Shown one piece after another: positions 1 to 11,754 of a stretch of DNA of 64,000 bases. The notes beneath the pieces were generated by a model that was not told the DNA's origin, did no database searches, and saw only the letters and a program-made list of their open reading frames with translations. Every line of letters starts with the position of its first letter. Within the stretch, counting starts at the first letter, position 1. Source of the stretch: Ascaris suum (lineage: Eukaryota; Nematoda; Chromadorea; Rhabditida; Ascarididae). Both the position numbers and the translations under genes were made by a program. The stretch lies in contig CM024171.1 in assembly GCA_013433145.1 (NCBI GenBank), positions 10,168,065 to 10,232,064 of the forward strand, given 5' to 3'.

Positions 1-3000
1 CTCAGGATTAACGGCTCGAAGTTTGTTTTTCGTTGAAATGTTTTCATGCAAAAGAATGCTTTAATAACATACTGTGTGCTCTCGAATAGATACCCTCATA
101 TTTAATATATCCGTTGAATTTTTTTGTGGCTGGTTACTTTCATTTTCGAAATTTTGATGATGTTCGAGGAAGAGGATCAGTGGATTTTCCGTCCTCAAAT
201 ATCAGATTCAGGTTCGTGACAAAGAGAGACTGAAGACAGCTTACTTTTGGCAATGAGGGAAGTTCAGTTGAAGTATGGGATTTTAGTGAGGCAGGTGTAA
301 TATTGCTTGCGAAGGTTTGCGAAAGAAAGGGAGGATATTGGAGCGGACAGGTTAATTGAGGTATTGTGGTAATTTCGTGGTTTCGCAGTGAGTTTATAGA
401 GCAAATCTTAGCTTCTGGTGGCAATAACCTGTGAGTAATTCGGGATTACGTATCTTTATTTTACGGACCCTGCTTGCTTACCCAACAGATTGTTTGCGAA
501 TATTTCGTGTAAAACGATGGTGTCACCTCCTCAATGAGCCACCTAACTTGACTAAAAATTTATGGAACATTTTATTGGAAGACGACGAAACCATTGCAAG
601 AAAATCTGATATCGCAGGCTCAGTTTCATAAGACCTTGAGTCGTTTACTTTATTCCAAAGTTTTAGCGGATACATCCGAGTTCTCAATCCAGACTCTCTT
701 CCCTCACACCGAAAGCACACAAACTTTCCTTCAACTGTGCTTACTTTCACAGTCGTCAACACAACATGATCTGTTAATTGTTGTGTATGAATAACTTTCT
801 TCGAAAATGACACTGCGCTTTATTTTTTGAGGATCCATGCTTGGTGGATAACGCATCATTATTTGGCATTTGCACTTGCTGGAATCGGGTTAACGTGGCC
901 CGACGATGAATTTTATAAGGTAGACATATTTTATATTTCGTCAAATCCATAATGGGCTTCAAGTTAGTTCCAGATAGGGGCGCATTAAGCTAAAGATGTA
1001 TCAAATCCGTCGTTTAATCACCGGAACAGTGATATTCAACGTTTTCGGAATACCACGGCGGAGGGGGTGCATTTCTTAAATGTTGATATCATGGTCAAAA
1101 GAACCAGAGTTGAATCTTTAAAAAGCGTGGCTGCGTCAATAGTTTGTAATCTGGAGGAACTGTAAGTCAACTTTTTGGTATTGAAAGGTGTATGAATATG
1201 ACGTTAGTGATGAACAATGCCTCGGATTTCAATGAAATAGGGAGAGGGAGACATTGGGAAAAGAGTATAAAGACAGCCGAGGACGATGCCAGGATTCTTG
1301 AGTTTCATGCAAACCCAAATAGAGCAACATCAAGCATCATAATAAAGATGTGCAATATTTATTGCATAATATACTGCTATATAATAGTCATTTTACTACA
1401 TAAGGCTTCTCACTGTTAAATGCATTCACAGAGTGTATTTAATTGAGATCAGGTTTGAATGATGGCTGCCAGAGAAGCTAATAAAAAAGATTCAGCGTTT
1501 GAATTCATTTCACCCCATCGTTTAGCGACAAAAACTTCAAACGGAGGTAATTGGAAGAATGCACATAGGTACTATTTGAGTATTTCAGAAGGCAATTGTG
1601 TTAGGAAGAGTGCATTGTATTTGAAATAATTACTGTCGATGCAATTCTTAAGAAAAAATGACATTTTGAGATGAATTGAGTTCAGATAATTGGCATTAAT
1701 GGCAACCTAAAGAAATTAAATCTGCGTATGATCACAAGGAATCAATTTGTCATGGTTTATGATCGGCCGTTTGATCTAAGAGAATGAAACTTTTCACTTC
1801 TATTAGTTAGCATTTAACATGGCTTCATCTAATTGATCACTGATATCACATCATCTTCTTTTTTGAAGTTGATCTGGGGAGGGTATTTTGAATTTCAGCA
1901 ATTTCGCGTGCAGTCGATCATATTCATCGGTTGTATTGCACTTGTTCAATTGGTGCAGTACCAATATCAAAGCGGATGTTTGCGGCGTTTAACCTCACTC
2001 GGTCAACGTAACGAGATGGACATTACTTTAGGTATTTTGATTGCGCTTACTGCCAACAATTGATGTTGTTTATTTCTTTTTGAAACAAAAGAGGAGAATT
2101 TCACCGTATAGATGGGACTAGCACGTTGTTCACAAATCAACTCTCTTATGAGCTGGGTGAATTAAAATAGGAGCTCAACTGAGCTTTTAAATGCTTATAA
2201 ATGCTTTCGAAATTTATATGTTATGAGTTTTGGAGTTGGAAATCACTCTGCAGTGAATAAAAGCTGCGACATCAGCATTGGTGCCAAATCTCCGCGGCTG
2301 CTACCTGCATTATAACTACTAAACTTGTTTAATCTAAACTTAGAGCTTCTTGGCTTGAAACGGCGGGAAGACAGATGTACGCACATCCATGCGCGTAATC
2401 ACTGCATCGCCTTAAGACATATTTGCAGAGCACATTTGCAAATGCGCATAAAAGCAGCGATTCTGTCTAAACGTGATGCCTTGAAATCGCAGTGAGGCAG
2501 TATGATGGCAAATGGCGATATCGTTTCAACGCGGTAGAAACGCCTTTCTTAAACGTTTATCAATAATTGTATTCATAATGGAGCTTTTAACTGAAATTCC
2601 ATGTTTCAGAGGGTTTTGCAAGTTGGATGTTCAGAGGTCTCACATTTTTATTACCTTTTCTATTTATGGTCTATTTCTTCGAGTTCTACAACTCATACAC
2701 TCTTTACAAGCTTTGGACGGTGAGAAAATGGGAAACAGCTTGGCAGGTAAGAGTAGACGGAAGATGTTCTTATGGTTGTTATGGCAATAACACATATAAA
2801 CATAAATTAGAGCGTTCCTGCGCTGTTGCACTGCAATGCTTAGATTTACTATGGCTTATATGATGAATACGAAGCTGTTGAAGGCTAGCTGGAAGGCTAA
2901 CGAAGCTTAGTACGATCGACACTTCATAAGGTAAATAAGTCGGAATTTTGAAGCGAACATCGAAAAGTGGACACATCAAAATGGTTTCACTCTTAACTGA

Positions 3001-4061
3001 TAGACTTTGAATACTGAATCGCCATTAGTGAACAGTAGTGATGGAGTATCGTGCAAAACTGAATGCAATTTTTTGGACAGTCAAATAACTAAATTACGGC
3101 GGCAAGAATTAGATCTGTAATCTCTGCTCGAAATGTTCAATGACCTTGAAGAAGCTTAAGTTAGGATGTGCTTGATAGGTATTCCCGGGCAGTAGCCCAC
3201 TCAGGTTCTGTGTTTTATGTTTTGTGTCCATAGCTTCTTTAGAATTCGAGAGATGAGCTCGAAAGTTGGTATACTAATGGTGAAAGCTTTGTTCATCAAG
3301 TTTTGCAACTCTTGCTCAATACTTGACAAGGTTGATACTGCCAGATAGACAGACACATACAAATACAACTCAGGCTGAGAATCATGTGTTGTGTGAAACA
3401 TAAATATAGCTGTCTTAAAAATATACCTGTACAAAATACAATATTTTCTCGAATGTTGACCCATCACTGATATAGTAGCTTATTGTCAATGTTGCCGCTA
3501 AAATCCATGAAATAAATTTCTTCTTGAAAGTGAGTTCGCACTCAAGATCTTTCCAAGATCCGACTGAAAATATCGAAATGTGACAAAGCGCACCGCTGCA
3601 TGAATTTCTTTATACTCTCCTGCGAATGCAGCCACTTGAATTGGAATATTTATCTGAACTAGAAGCAAGATGAGAAAGAGTGGAAGAAACCCCCATGACC
3701 GTGATAGATAGCTGTCTGAGCTTTTGCACAGCTTTAAACGGAAGTATCACACTGGTGAAATTTTCAAAGAATTTCATAAGTTTTTCGACGGAGGTTTTAA
3801 ATTTTCTTCAAGTTTTCCCTAAAACTAGCTTCCACATCGAGTGGTTCCGTTACTTGTTTTCATCTGATGCTTTTTTGTTATGTCATTATTTATATGTTTG
3901 TTGAGGTGGCTGCTCTATCGGTGATGTTCTTCATTGCTGCATTGGGGAACACGGTGGTCGTCTCGTTAGTGATACTACATAAACTACACGATTCGGGCAG
4001 CCTCCACAAACTCTATGAGAAATTGAAGTCAAAATATCCGTCAATGCAGGAACTCAATTAA
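1..4061 (+). CDS. TMEM120: TMEM120 (TACAN) family membrane protein, 3' part
   Basis: Five exons join in frame: 1-20, 832-919, 1899-2031, 2610-2746 and 3906-4061, with phases 2, 0, 1, 0 and a TAA stop. The spliced product follows the TMEM120 signature in order: NGSK, then [80 protein letters not shown] and a final GNTVV segment. TMEM120 proteins are six-helix membrane proteins of the nuclear envelope/ER and plasma membrane; roles in fat-cell biology and mechanosensation have been proposed, with the channel role disputed. About 190 C-terminal residues are present. The N-terminal coiled coil and first helices lie left of the window. Codon 1 of the window is in frame with the first partial exon. 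The acceptors of exons 832 and 3906 end in TTGAG rather than TTTCAG. Family assignment is strong; the first 20-base exon rests on phase and the NGS-K match. Confidence 0.93.
140..734 (-). CDS. Hypothetical protein, last two exons, antisense to TMEM120 intron
   Basis: Two minus-strand exons join in phase: 734-527 (phase 1 in, phase 2 out, donor GTGACA) and 428-140 (acceptor TACTCACAG, stop TGA). The first encodes a segment with [12 protein letters not shown], then [20 protein letters not shown] and [12 protein letters not shown]. The second encodes [16 protein letters not shown], a Pro/Ser/Thr-rich stretch, and ends [18 protein letters not shown]. Codon use is coding-like and the phase match across the 98-base intron supports both. 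No family was recognised; composition suggests a soluble, partly disordered protein. Both exons lie inside the first visible intron of TMEM120 on the opposite strand. A phase-1 exon at 4757-4865 could be the start of the same gene. Confidence 0.62.
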
Positions 4062-4617
4062 ACGTTACTTGGCGACTGCAATACAAAGTTGCTGTCTAAC
4101 GGCTGCAATCTTTTGTGTACTCAAAATCCAAAACTGTACTATCATGTTTCGATGCTCAGCAGTCTTTTCATTTTGTGTTTCAATTGATGCATTGTAGCTA
4201 TGAGATAGATTCATTTTTCGATGCTACTTCAAACTATTATAGCTTTATAGCCAATTTCCTATTTGTTTTGAAAACTTGAAGCTTAGCGCTGATTTCACTA
4301 ATAATATTCGGTTAATGGTGATTCTAAGGTCACTAAAAGGATACAACATTTATAAATACCTGTTGACCATCGACGCGTTGATTCTCTCATACTGTATGAA
4401 TTATTGGAATCAGTGCAGTCATTATTTGCTTTTCATCGGACTTTTCTCGCCTTTCTAAGTTCAGAAAGAATTAAGTGCTGATCGTTTCAATGTTTTACGA
4501 GAATCTTTCATCGCTTTTTTAGCTGAGATAATTCCTCAAAAATTATAGTGCTGCACTACTTTCCACTTTGCGTTTTTTGAATTATACATTACATTTCATT
4601 TTACTATGTAACAATGA

Positions 4618-4623
4618 AATAAA
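4618..4623 (+). terminator. Possible poly(A) signal of the TMEM120 gene
   Basis: AATAAA occurs about 560 bases after the TMEM120 stop codon, in AT-rich sequence without a coding frame. It is the only perfect hexamer noted on this strand before the next minus-strand exon. The cleavage site cannot be seen from DNA alone. Confidence 0.45.
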
Positions 4624-4756
4624 TATATCTATTCATAAATGGATTTATTTTGCTTTTATCAATTGATATTGCCTCGTTCAAAAGGTGTTAAAAGCATATT
4701 GTCTTATCCTTTGTGTATCTCTGAATTGTTCACACCAATGTGATAGGTACACTCAC

Positions 4757-4865
4757 CGTCGTATGTTTTGCTGAACTTTCGACTTGGCAAAGTGATAATA
4801 CACCGCTGCTTATTGCTTCCGTTTGTTGACTGCCTCTTAAGTAACGGATTACGACCGTCATCCAT
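4757..4865 (-). CDS. Candidate first coding exon, minus strand
   Basis: Reading the minus strand, an ATG opens MDDGRNPLLKRQSTNGSNKQ and continues to KFSKTYD before a strong GTGAGT donor in phase 1. The next supported minus-strand exon, ending at 734, accepts phase 1, so the two could be joined. That would give an intron of about 4 kb containing the last four TMEM120 exons. The frame stays open upstream of the ATG for a further 16 codons, so the start could be further out or in another exon. A possible intermediate exon near 3.26-3.35 kb ([18 protein letters not shown]) also accepts phase 1, but no good donor was found for it. Function unknown. Confidence 0.5.
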
Positions 4866-5214
4866 CTCGGCTTCTGTCTGTTTGCCTTGTCTTCTTCTCT
4901 TTTTCACTCTCACCTTCTCCCTTTTCCTCTCGAGTTTATCTCAGCAATTTTGCGAGACGGGTAGCTGCTGAGCTTTGGGCAATTCCTTCAAACAAATTTA
5001 TACAGCAATATAATTATTTCCTCCTTCCTCATTATTTCATTCCCAAGTTATAATTTAGTCTCGTCAAGGGGGAGTGTGAGAATCAAAATCTCACAAATTG
5101 TACGATCGTTTACTGTTGTGTTCTATATTTGTGCAAAAACCACATTTGCACGATGCAGCCTACTCCTCGATACAACATAGGGGACACAACGTCATTCGAC
5201 TTTGCAGTCATATG

Positions 5215-5228
5215 CCCCCCCCCCCCCC
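5215..5228 (+). repeat. Poly-C run of 14
   Basis: A pure C run in otherwise AT-rich spacer. Similar long G/C runs occur at 5959 and 33197. Confidence 0.9.
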
Positions 5229-5958
5229 AATCCCCTGCATGAATTATTTCAATAAGTGCAAATTATGTATTATTTCAATGGGTGTAAATTATGCGCTTTA
5301 ATAGTTTTTTTCCTTACAATTCTATCCTGTTTGCTCGAAAGATGTATAAGGCAAGATTTTTTCCTTACTGACTGAGGATGCCCTAAAATATAGTCAATTT
5401 GGCGATGTGACCGCTGAATTTTCCGCATGCCCGTTGATTTGTTCAGTGGATAACGAATGATGCACGATCTAAAGTTACATCGGTGGAGTGATTCAAGTCT
5501 AAGCCAAAGCCTGAGTTGTACCTAATAGCTAACAGTGAAAGCGGTTAATTGTATTTTACAGAGCGTCGATCAGATTTTGTTGGAATTCTCTCATTCGCTC
5601 AGTTTGAAATCTTTTTCTTAAGTATTGAATGAGAGAGTGCTTCTAAGTATTGATGTTTACGAGCGACAATCATGTGAGTTGTTCTTCTTGCCAATCCGAG
5701 ATGCACTGTAACGCTAATAAAGCTAGCATTTGTGAATCTTATCATATCTTATGTACTCATGTTGACATTTGAACGTGTGAAACATTCCTCTTAAAACCTT
5801 CTAAAGTATTTAGGGATCTTATTCCAATCACCTCAAAATTCGAACAAACCTAAACCAATTTTCCCATCAAGTCTGGAGAAATCGTCGACCATTGTTCATA
5901 TGTTAGCGGTCATATAGGTCCACTTTTCGCTTAGTGCCCTCGAAAATTGCACATAGAT

Positions 5959-5973
5959 GGGGGGGGGGGGGGG
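5959..5973 (+). repeat. Poly-G run of 15
   Basis: A pure G run followed by GGAGGG-type purine sequence. Together with the trailing G triplets it could form a quadruplex on this strand. Confidence 0.9.
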
Positions 5974-7961
5974 AGGGATGGAGGGAAATATATGTAACAT
6001 TAATGTGGTACTTCATATATTCAGTTGCAAGTCTTGCCAGGAAGGCGGTGAAGTTTGATCGTAAAGATGAAAAGCGTTGCCTCTAAGCAAGGTCATTTGT
6101 GTCAATATTTTCACGAAGAGCTGAACGTTGTTAGGGGCAATGTGATCTTTTGTTAGCACTTGTGGCGCATTCTGTGGATAATTTTAGAAGAACCTAAATT
6201 TATATCAAAGCGTCAATAATATGAATTATGTACTCCGAAAAAAAAACCAATGATGGTACTGTTGAAAAATTTGCAGCTTTATTCAGTGATATGCGCGTTG
6301 ATGCATCAATCATCGCGAAATAATATGTGCGCGCTGATAACAAAGCGTGCTCAGTCGACGAGCATACAACTTCAACTTTTACATAAGATTCGTTTTTTTT
6401 TTTTGCACGTTCTTTTACTACACAACTAGTTGCAAAATCCTCTTGCATTTTCAAGCTTTTTTTTTGCTTGTCTGAGTTCCTGTAACTGCATCCAAAATTA
6501 TTGGATCTAATTCGAGATTATAAAGAAGTCAATATAAGCGCACATTTTATCTCTTTGATTTCGTGATTAAAGAAGTCGATATCTTTGGTGGTCGCCGAGA
6601 TGAAACTATCACAAAGATAGGCGGACCGACATACAGAAGTGCATTACCGCGCTATGTTGCAACTTGAATATGCAACAGAAAGAAGCAATAGTTTGTGGTG
6701 GTTATAAATGTCGGCTGCACTACTAGGTGCATCCGTTTGCAAATTGCTGCTCACAGCGAAGAGTTGGTTCAGGTTTGTTGTTGGACAGCGAGATGCGGCT
6801 TTGCCGCTGACCTTGGTTCGATATGACAGCTGCTCTGCACAAGTAATGTACCATCCGGTGCAACGTTAACACGTCTCGGACATCTAATTCACACTTCAGT
6901 AAATTTAAATTGTTGTTCGACGTTTTTTGGTAATGACTTCCCAAAAAAGTTAGAAAAACCTATGAGTGGTAGCTTTTTTCAAAGCTGCATGAATCATACC
7001 ACGTAGGCATTTCCTTGAAATAGGCCAATTTTATCTTTCTCAATATTTCGCAGAATTACTCAGTGATCTTTATGAGGGTAGGTAGAAAAAACGTGGAAGA
7101 GTGTAACTTGCTAAGCAGCTGAGATCCACGTAATACAAATACAAAAATTTCCGCGCTTACAACAATTTTGCATTTTTCTGACGTTACTGGTAACGATATT
7201 CGGTGTAATAAAATCAAGTTTGGATTTTTCTCGCTTATATGTTTACGTAGGATCGTTCCCTCTAAAATTTCACCTATATTCTACGCTCTTATATAACTAG
7301 TTGTACTTCGACTTTATTGTAATAGTTTTGAGTCTGCCTCATTTCTGTCGGTTGTCGTTGCACTAACCCATTCAAATATATCGGCATAATAGTGACAGAA
7401 TGAATAAGTTAGACTCATTATGCGCCATATTTCACAAATCAATTCTTGAAATGACGCTAATAGAATAAAAAATATTTCCGAAGCTTATAGCTATCCGTTC
7501 TATAGTTAGCAAAGGCGAGCTCATTTCTTATAATGGATGATCAGGAAGATGCCCATATGCGTCATCGCTGTTGTCATACCACCATAGTTTTGAGTGATGA
7601 CTATGAGTATGTTGCCACAAATTGATCGATCAGTACAATTTTGAGCTGTTGCCTAGCCGCATAGCAATTCTCGTGCTTTTAAATTATAGTATTTATATGA
7701 ATATTGGTGTGGAATATGAAGAATTATGCAGAAGTCATGATCTCTTCGGGTAGAAATAAATATGCTGCCTAAATGTCGAAATATTTCGTTTATATATGCC
7801 TAATTATGCCGAAAATTTTGTCTAAATAAACTAGTGTGCTGAGTTGTTGAAAAACAATGCTTCAGAATGTCGTTCTGTCATAACTTGTCAAACAAATTGG
7901 CCAAGAGATTGACTAGCACGAGGTCCGACAATAGTGGCAGAAACGCGGTGTTTTTCACGCC

Positions 7962-8156
7962 GTGACTAGTCAGCACTCTTTTGCGAGACAAGTGAGCGCC
8001 GGATTATTGGAAGCTGATTTGATGTGTACGGTGGTGATCGGAAAGAGTGTAAGATGCTCTGAAGAGATGTGCTGCACCTTCTCGATCATCGTGCTCAAAT
8101 ACCTGCCTACCTTAATTTTTATTATCCTGTCCGCCTTGTTCACCTATTCGCGTTGA
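7962..8156 (+). CDS. Candidate terminal exon with C-terminal membrane segment
   Basis: An open frame reads ARQVSAGLLEADLMCTVVIG, then CSEEMCCTFSIIV and a hydrophobic stretch YLPTLIFIILSALFTYSR up to TGA. Third-position choice (GCC, ACC, TTC, ATC, CTG) looks coding-like against the AT-rich surroundings. A possible acceptor, ttttt-cacgccgtgactag, precedes it, giving one base plus the CAG-CAC-TCT frame. No partner exon was found on this strand, so it may be the end of an unrecognised gene or chance. Confidence 0.3.
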   Translation: MTSQHSFARQVSAGLLEADLMCTVVIGKSVRCSEEMCCTFSIIVLKYLPTLIFIILSALFTYSR

Positions 8157-9839
8157 ATACGGTTTATACGCTGTCTAACGCCTAAACAAAATAGTCTACT
8201 CAGCTGTTGTTATCGAAACAACCTTGCTCTACCAATGTTACAGTCCATTCGGTGGCAAACTAAAGGCTCTTTTAATTCGTATGCACAAAGTTTTCAATTT
8301 ATTTTATTCACTTCAGAAATTGTTTATGCAAATTTCACGCTTAGTGATTTTGTCTATCTGCAATTTATTATAGGCTCATTTTTACGCGATTTTTGCAAGC
8401 TTCTACGCGTAAAGTGATGACTTTTTGGGTGGCAAGATTGCGTAGCATGCAATCGGCTTCAGAAATACGTGGCCAAGAATTATCTCGCCGTTTTTTGAGG
8501 CAGTGTTTTTTTTGAAACAGGGTAGGGAAGGGGGGGGGGAGGGTCATCATATAAGTGAAGTTTCGCTTTGACTGTGAAGTTCTTGAGAAAGGTTATGCCG
8601 AAATGGATGTTTACAAGAGAGTATAGGAAAGGTAATGGGGAATTAGTCATCTTCAAGAAACGAAATATGGCAGAAGCGCGTTGAATATCTCATAGCAAAG
8701 CGTTCCGCCCAACTCCTCATGAGGAGGGGGAGGAAAGGAGGAGGTGAGGAGAGGGAAAGGAGCATTGGCTCGTAGGGTCTATTCCACCGTTGTTTCATGT
8801 TCCTCGTCCGTTTTTCCCCCATCTCAGTCTAGTTGTTACTCATTCAGAAGTTGAGCACCACAGAAGGAACGAAGGTTCGTCGCAAAAAAGAGACGTAAAG
8901 AAACGTCTTCTGTCGCCTTTTATATAACTGTTCATTGCTATGGTGCAAAAGTTGAAGTTGGCTGTTTCCCAAGAGAATACGGCTGCTCCATTTATGTTGC
9001 CGTGTTGGCTTTTCACTTACAGTGGAAATGAATTTTCATAACTGCTGATGTTAGCTGACTGATCTATTGCCAGATATACGGCACCTGTGAAGAGGTATGT
9101 TAAAGATTGTGGGAGCATGTTTTATGGTTTTGCATTGTCTATACAGCTCTATATTGTCCAAGGAACCGTTTGATTGAGAGCTTGAAAGATTTGAAAGATT
9201 GAGAACACACATTAAAAATTGAGGGAAAATAGAAGAGTGCTCTGTATATTGTCCGAGGAAATGGAACCGAAATTCGACTCTGCAACTTCCATTTTTCGGC
9301 CATATAACAAGAATCAACGCAAGCAAACAGGCATAGAATATTTCTTCCGCTCTGAGCTGCCACTAAAAACCAACATCGACTCGATTCTTGTTTTAATTGG
9401 AGTCTATAAAAAATAATCAGTAAGCATGGGAAAATCGTCAGTACTCGGAGATTGTGTTGTTTTGAACATGAAGCTAAACGATTCTTTCCCGCCACGCGAC
9501 GCTATCATCAGCCAAAAATGTCAACGCTGGCAAATACAGTCGAGCCTTAAAACGTGGATTAGCTGCTGGCGGTTCATTGCATTCCGTTACACATCAATGC
9601 AATTTTATTGCCGCTCACTTCTCGAGCTCTCTTACACCTCACTTATTGTTCTGCTTTCATTGCTTCAAACCCACTCGTTATAACATCTCCATTTGTATGG
9701 CATCTCCATATACTATATACCTGAAACTTTTTTAACAGGTGGCGTTTTACTTTTGTGGTCAGTAAGAGGAGTTGCTGTCTAATTTTTTCCATAATTTTCA
9801 TTTTGTATCGATGTTGAGTATGTTCTAGCGTTCGGAGTT
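8157..9839. other. Spacer without recognised genes
   Basis: Contains a purine-rich GGAGG block near 8.70-8.76 kb and a 9-base G run near 8.53 kb. The overlapping short frames at 9.05-9.68 kb on both strands shadow one another and none has convincing splice borders. Confidence 0.45.
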
Positions 9840-11220
9840 CACCGCCACTTCCCACAGGGGATCCCCTTCTGGAGACCCCCGATCAAAAAATCCCCCCACT
9901 CCCACGAGGAATTTCTTGTAACCAAGATGTTAGAGGCGCGAATTCCGGGGTCGCAAGCTGAAAAAAATTCTCCATTAAGTCACAAAACACACAGCTTGTC
10001 CAACTCTTGGATGATCACTGTGGACGGCTTCCAAATGGTCTACCATGGCATGAGCCGACTAAGAGTTGGAAGCTAGGATTCGTCCGCAAATGTTTCACCG
10101 GACCTTTTTTGCCTTTGTTGTCCTCTACCACGACGATCTCCCACACGGCGCTCCCTCACTTTTCTCCTTCCTCGTCAATCCAGATTCCTTCGACTACTGA
10201 TCACTTGTGTTGGCTCTAGGGATGTCGAAGGGAACAGGCGATGGGATCGGCAATGGTGACTGTTCGCCTCCGTTACTTGAGTATTCCATCTCTCTGCAAC
10301 GCGACACAGTTAAACAGCAAATCCGCATTCAGCTGAATGGAAAGGCATAGTCCAACGCAGGGGGTAAAATCTGATTGTCGATTAGGAAACGCAATAGAGA
10401 GAGCACAATGAACTGTGTTGTAACTTCTCGAGCGGTCGTCTTCCCCCGCGTACTCGGTTCCCTTACTATTCTCACCATTTCATAGCAAAGATTAAACAAA
10501 CTCATTTCCATATTAAACAAACAGACGTCATGATTATCGGCACCTGCTCACACCAACACCAGGACCGAAATTTCCAGGTGGAATATTCAATCATTTAAAA
10601 AGGATATTAAAATAAGAACGAATGACCTGCCGAAAACTAAAACACACTAATCCTAACGACTTCACTAGGCGCACACATATGTCGAAAACGCACACTGCTC
10701 CTCACCTCATTTCCCATCACTATTGCAAGAGGAACATGGCCTTCACTACACTTCCTTGTCCAACGCAATGTAACATTATCACAGTCCCCTCTCACTGATC
10801 ACGAAGCGAATATTCTTCCCTTGTAGGCACTTACTATAATTTTATTAACAAAGCATGCAACTGCGTTTGGCAGAAATACACATCTTGGGCTTCGTCCACG
10901 ATTTCTACATCAACCGAGTTGCCAAAGATACGCCAACCCTACCACTTTTCAAAAATTATTCCTATTGCAGCTTCCTATTAAAATGATATAACACAACAGC
11001 ATGAACGACGTGAAGCTTCTACAAAACCGGGCGTTTCCAACCTTCCTCTCCCGAGGGGATTCCACGGGGCCCTCGATTATCCGGAGCTCCCCGCCTCCTG
11101 CTGAGGATTCTGAGAACTCGAATCCCCCTCGTGAGGGCGAAGAGTTCCCTGCCTCCTCCGGGGCATGATTCATTGTTTCACATGGGGTGGGAGGAGATCC
11201 CATTCGCGGGCTTCCTTTCA
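9840..11220. other. GC-richer island, possible old mobile-element insertion
   Basis: Base composition changes abruptly: GGGGATCCCC-type and CCCGAGGGG-type motifs flank a stretch richer in C and G than either side. Short frames occur on both strands, for example a minus-strand VWEIVVVEDNKGKKGPVKHL reading near 10.1 kb, but no transposase, reverse transcriptase or clear terminal repeats were found. Insertion is an inference from composition only. Confidence 0.3.
10000..10069. repeat. Short inverted repeat (hairpin)
   Basis: CCAACTCTT at 10000-10008 is the exact complement of AAGAGTTGG at 10061-10069. Five more bases pair outside after a 2-base bulge. The loop is about 52 bases. No function is implied. 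Confidence 0.55.
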
Positions 11221-11297
11221 GACGCTAAGTGAGTTGACTAATAGGTCTGCGTTGATTAATGAAAATTAGTTTTGTGATGTTAAAGCAAACATTGCGT

Positions 11298-11754
11298 TCA
11301 ATATGCTCGGTGAAATAATTCGTCTTTGTTGTTCGCGTCGACATCGAAAGCAGCACAATCGCCCACTGCTTCCTTCTCCACCAACACAGCTGTGATATTT
11401 TTTTCTCTGTATTTACATTGTCCAGCAATGTTTCGTTCAATGTGTTCCTTAAGAAATTGTGCCATCGATACGTTTCCCTTTACAGTCCATTCTTACTTGA
11501 TGCATGTGTTGATTATCGCAATACCAGTCTCTTGAGAGTTCGTGTCCGATGACAGGAAATAAAAAATATTTTAGTGCTGTTTTTATACATTCTGGAACTT
11601 TCATATTGCAGAAGAAAGTTATATCGATGCCATTTCTCTGCGTACCTATGTGTTTGCTTATGTCTCTAAGTCCGTCCTGTGATAGATCTTGTAAATTCAG
11701 TTTGGCAGCAATTGAAAATAGGATTAAAAATTTGATGAGCATAATGCACACCAT
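11298..11754 (-). pseudogene. Short secreted-protein gene with a frameshift
   Basis: From the ATG at 11754 the minus strand encodes a hydrophobic leader (IMLIKFLILFSIAAKL), then DLSQDGLRDISKHIGTQRNG, FFCNMKVPECIKTALKYFLF and DWYCDNQHMHQVRMDCKGKR. That frame stops at a TAA near 11449. The neighbouring frame continues with FLKEHIERNIAGQCKYREKN, VEKEAVGDCAAFDVD and ends NNKDELFHRAY with TGA. Both halves look coding, and cysteines are spread through both (four in the first half after the leader, two in the second), so one protein of about 150 residues with a single-base shift near 11450 is likely. It could be a pseudogene or a sequence error. A GTAAGA donor-like site lies just before the shift, but no acceptor is placed to make an intron. 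Family not recognised. Confidence 0.5.

Larger units (their letters stand above)
4914..7961. other. Spacer without recognised genes
   Basis: Only short AT-rich open frames without splice-site support are visible. The stretch holds a 14-base C run, a 15-base G run and short pyrimidine-rich patches. No RNA gene or repeat unit was recognised. Confidence 0.5.
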
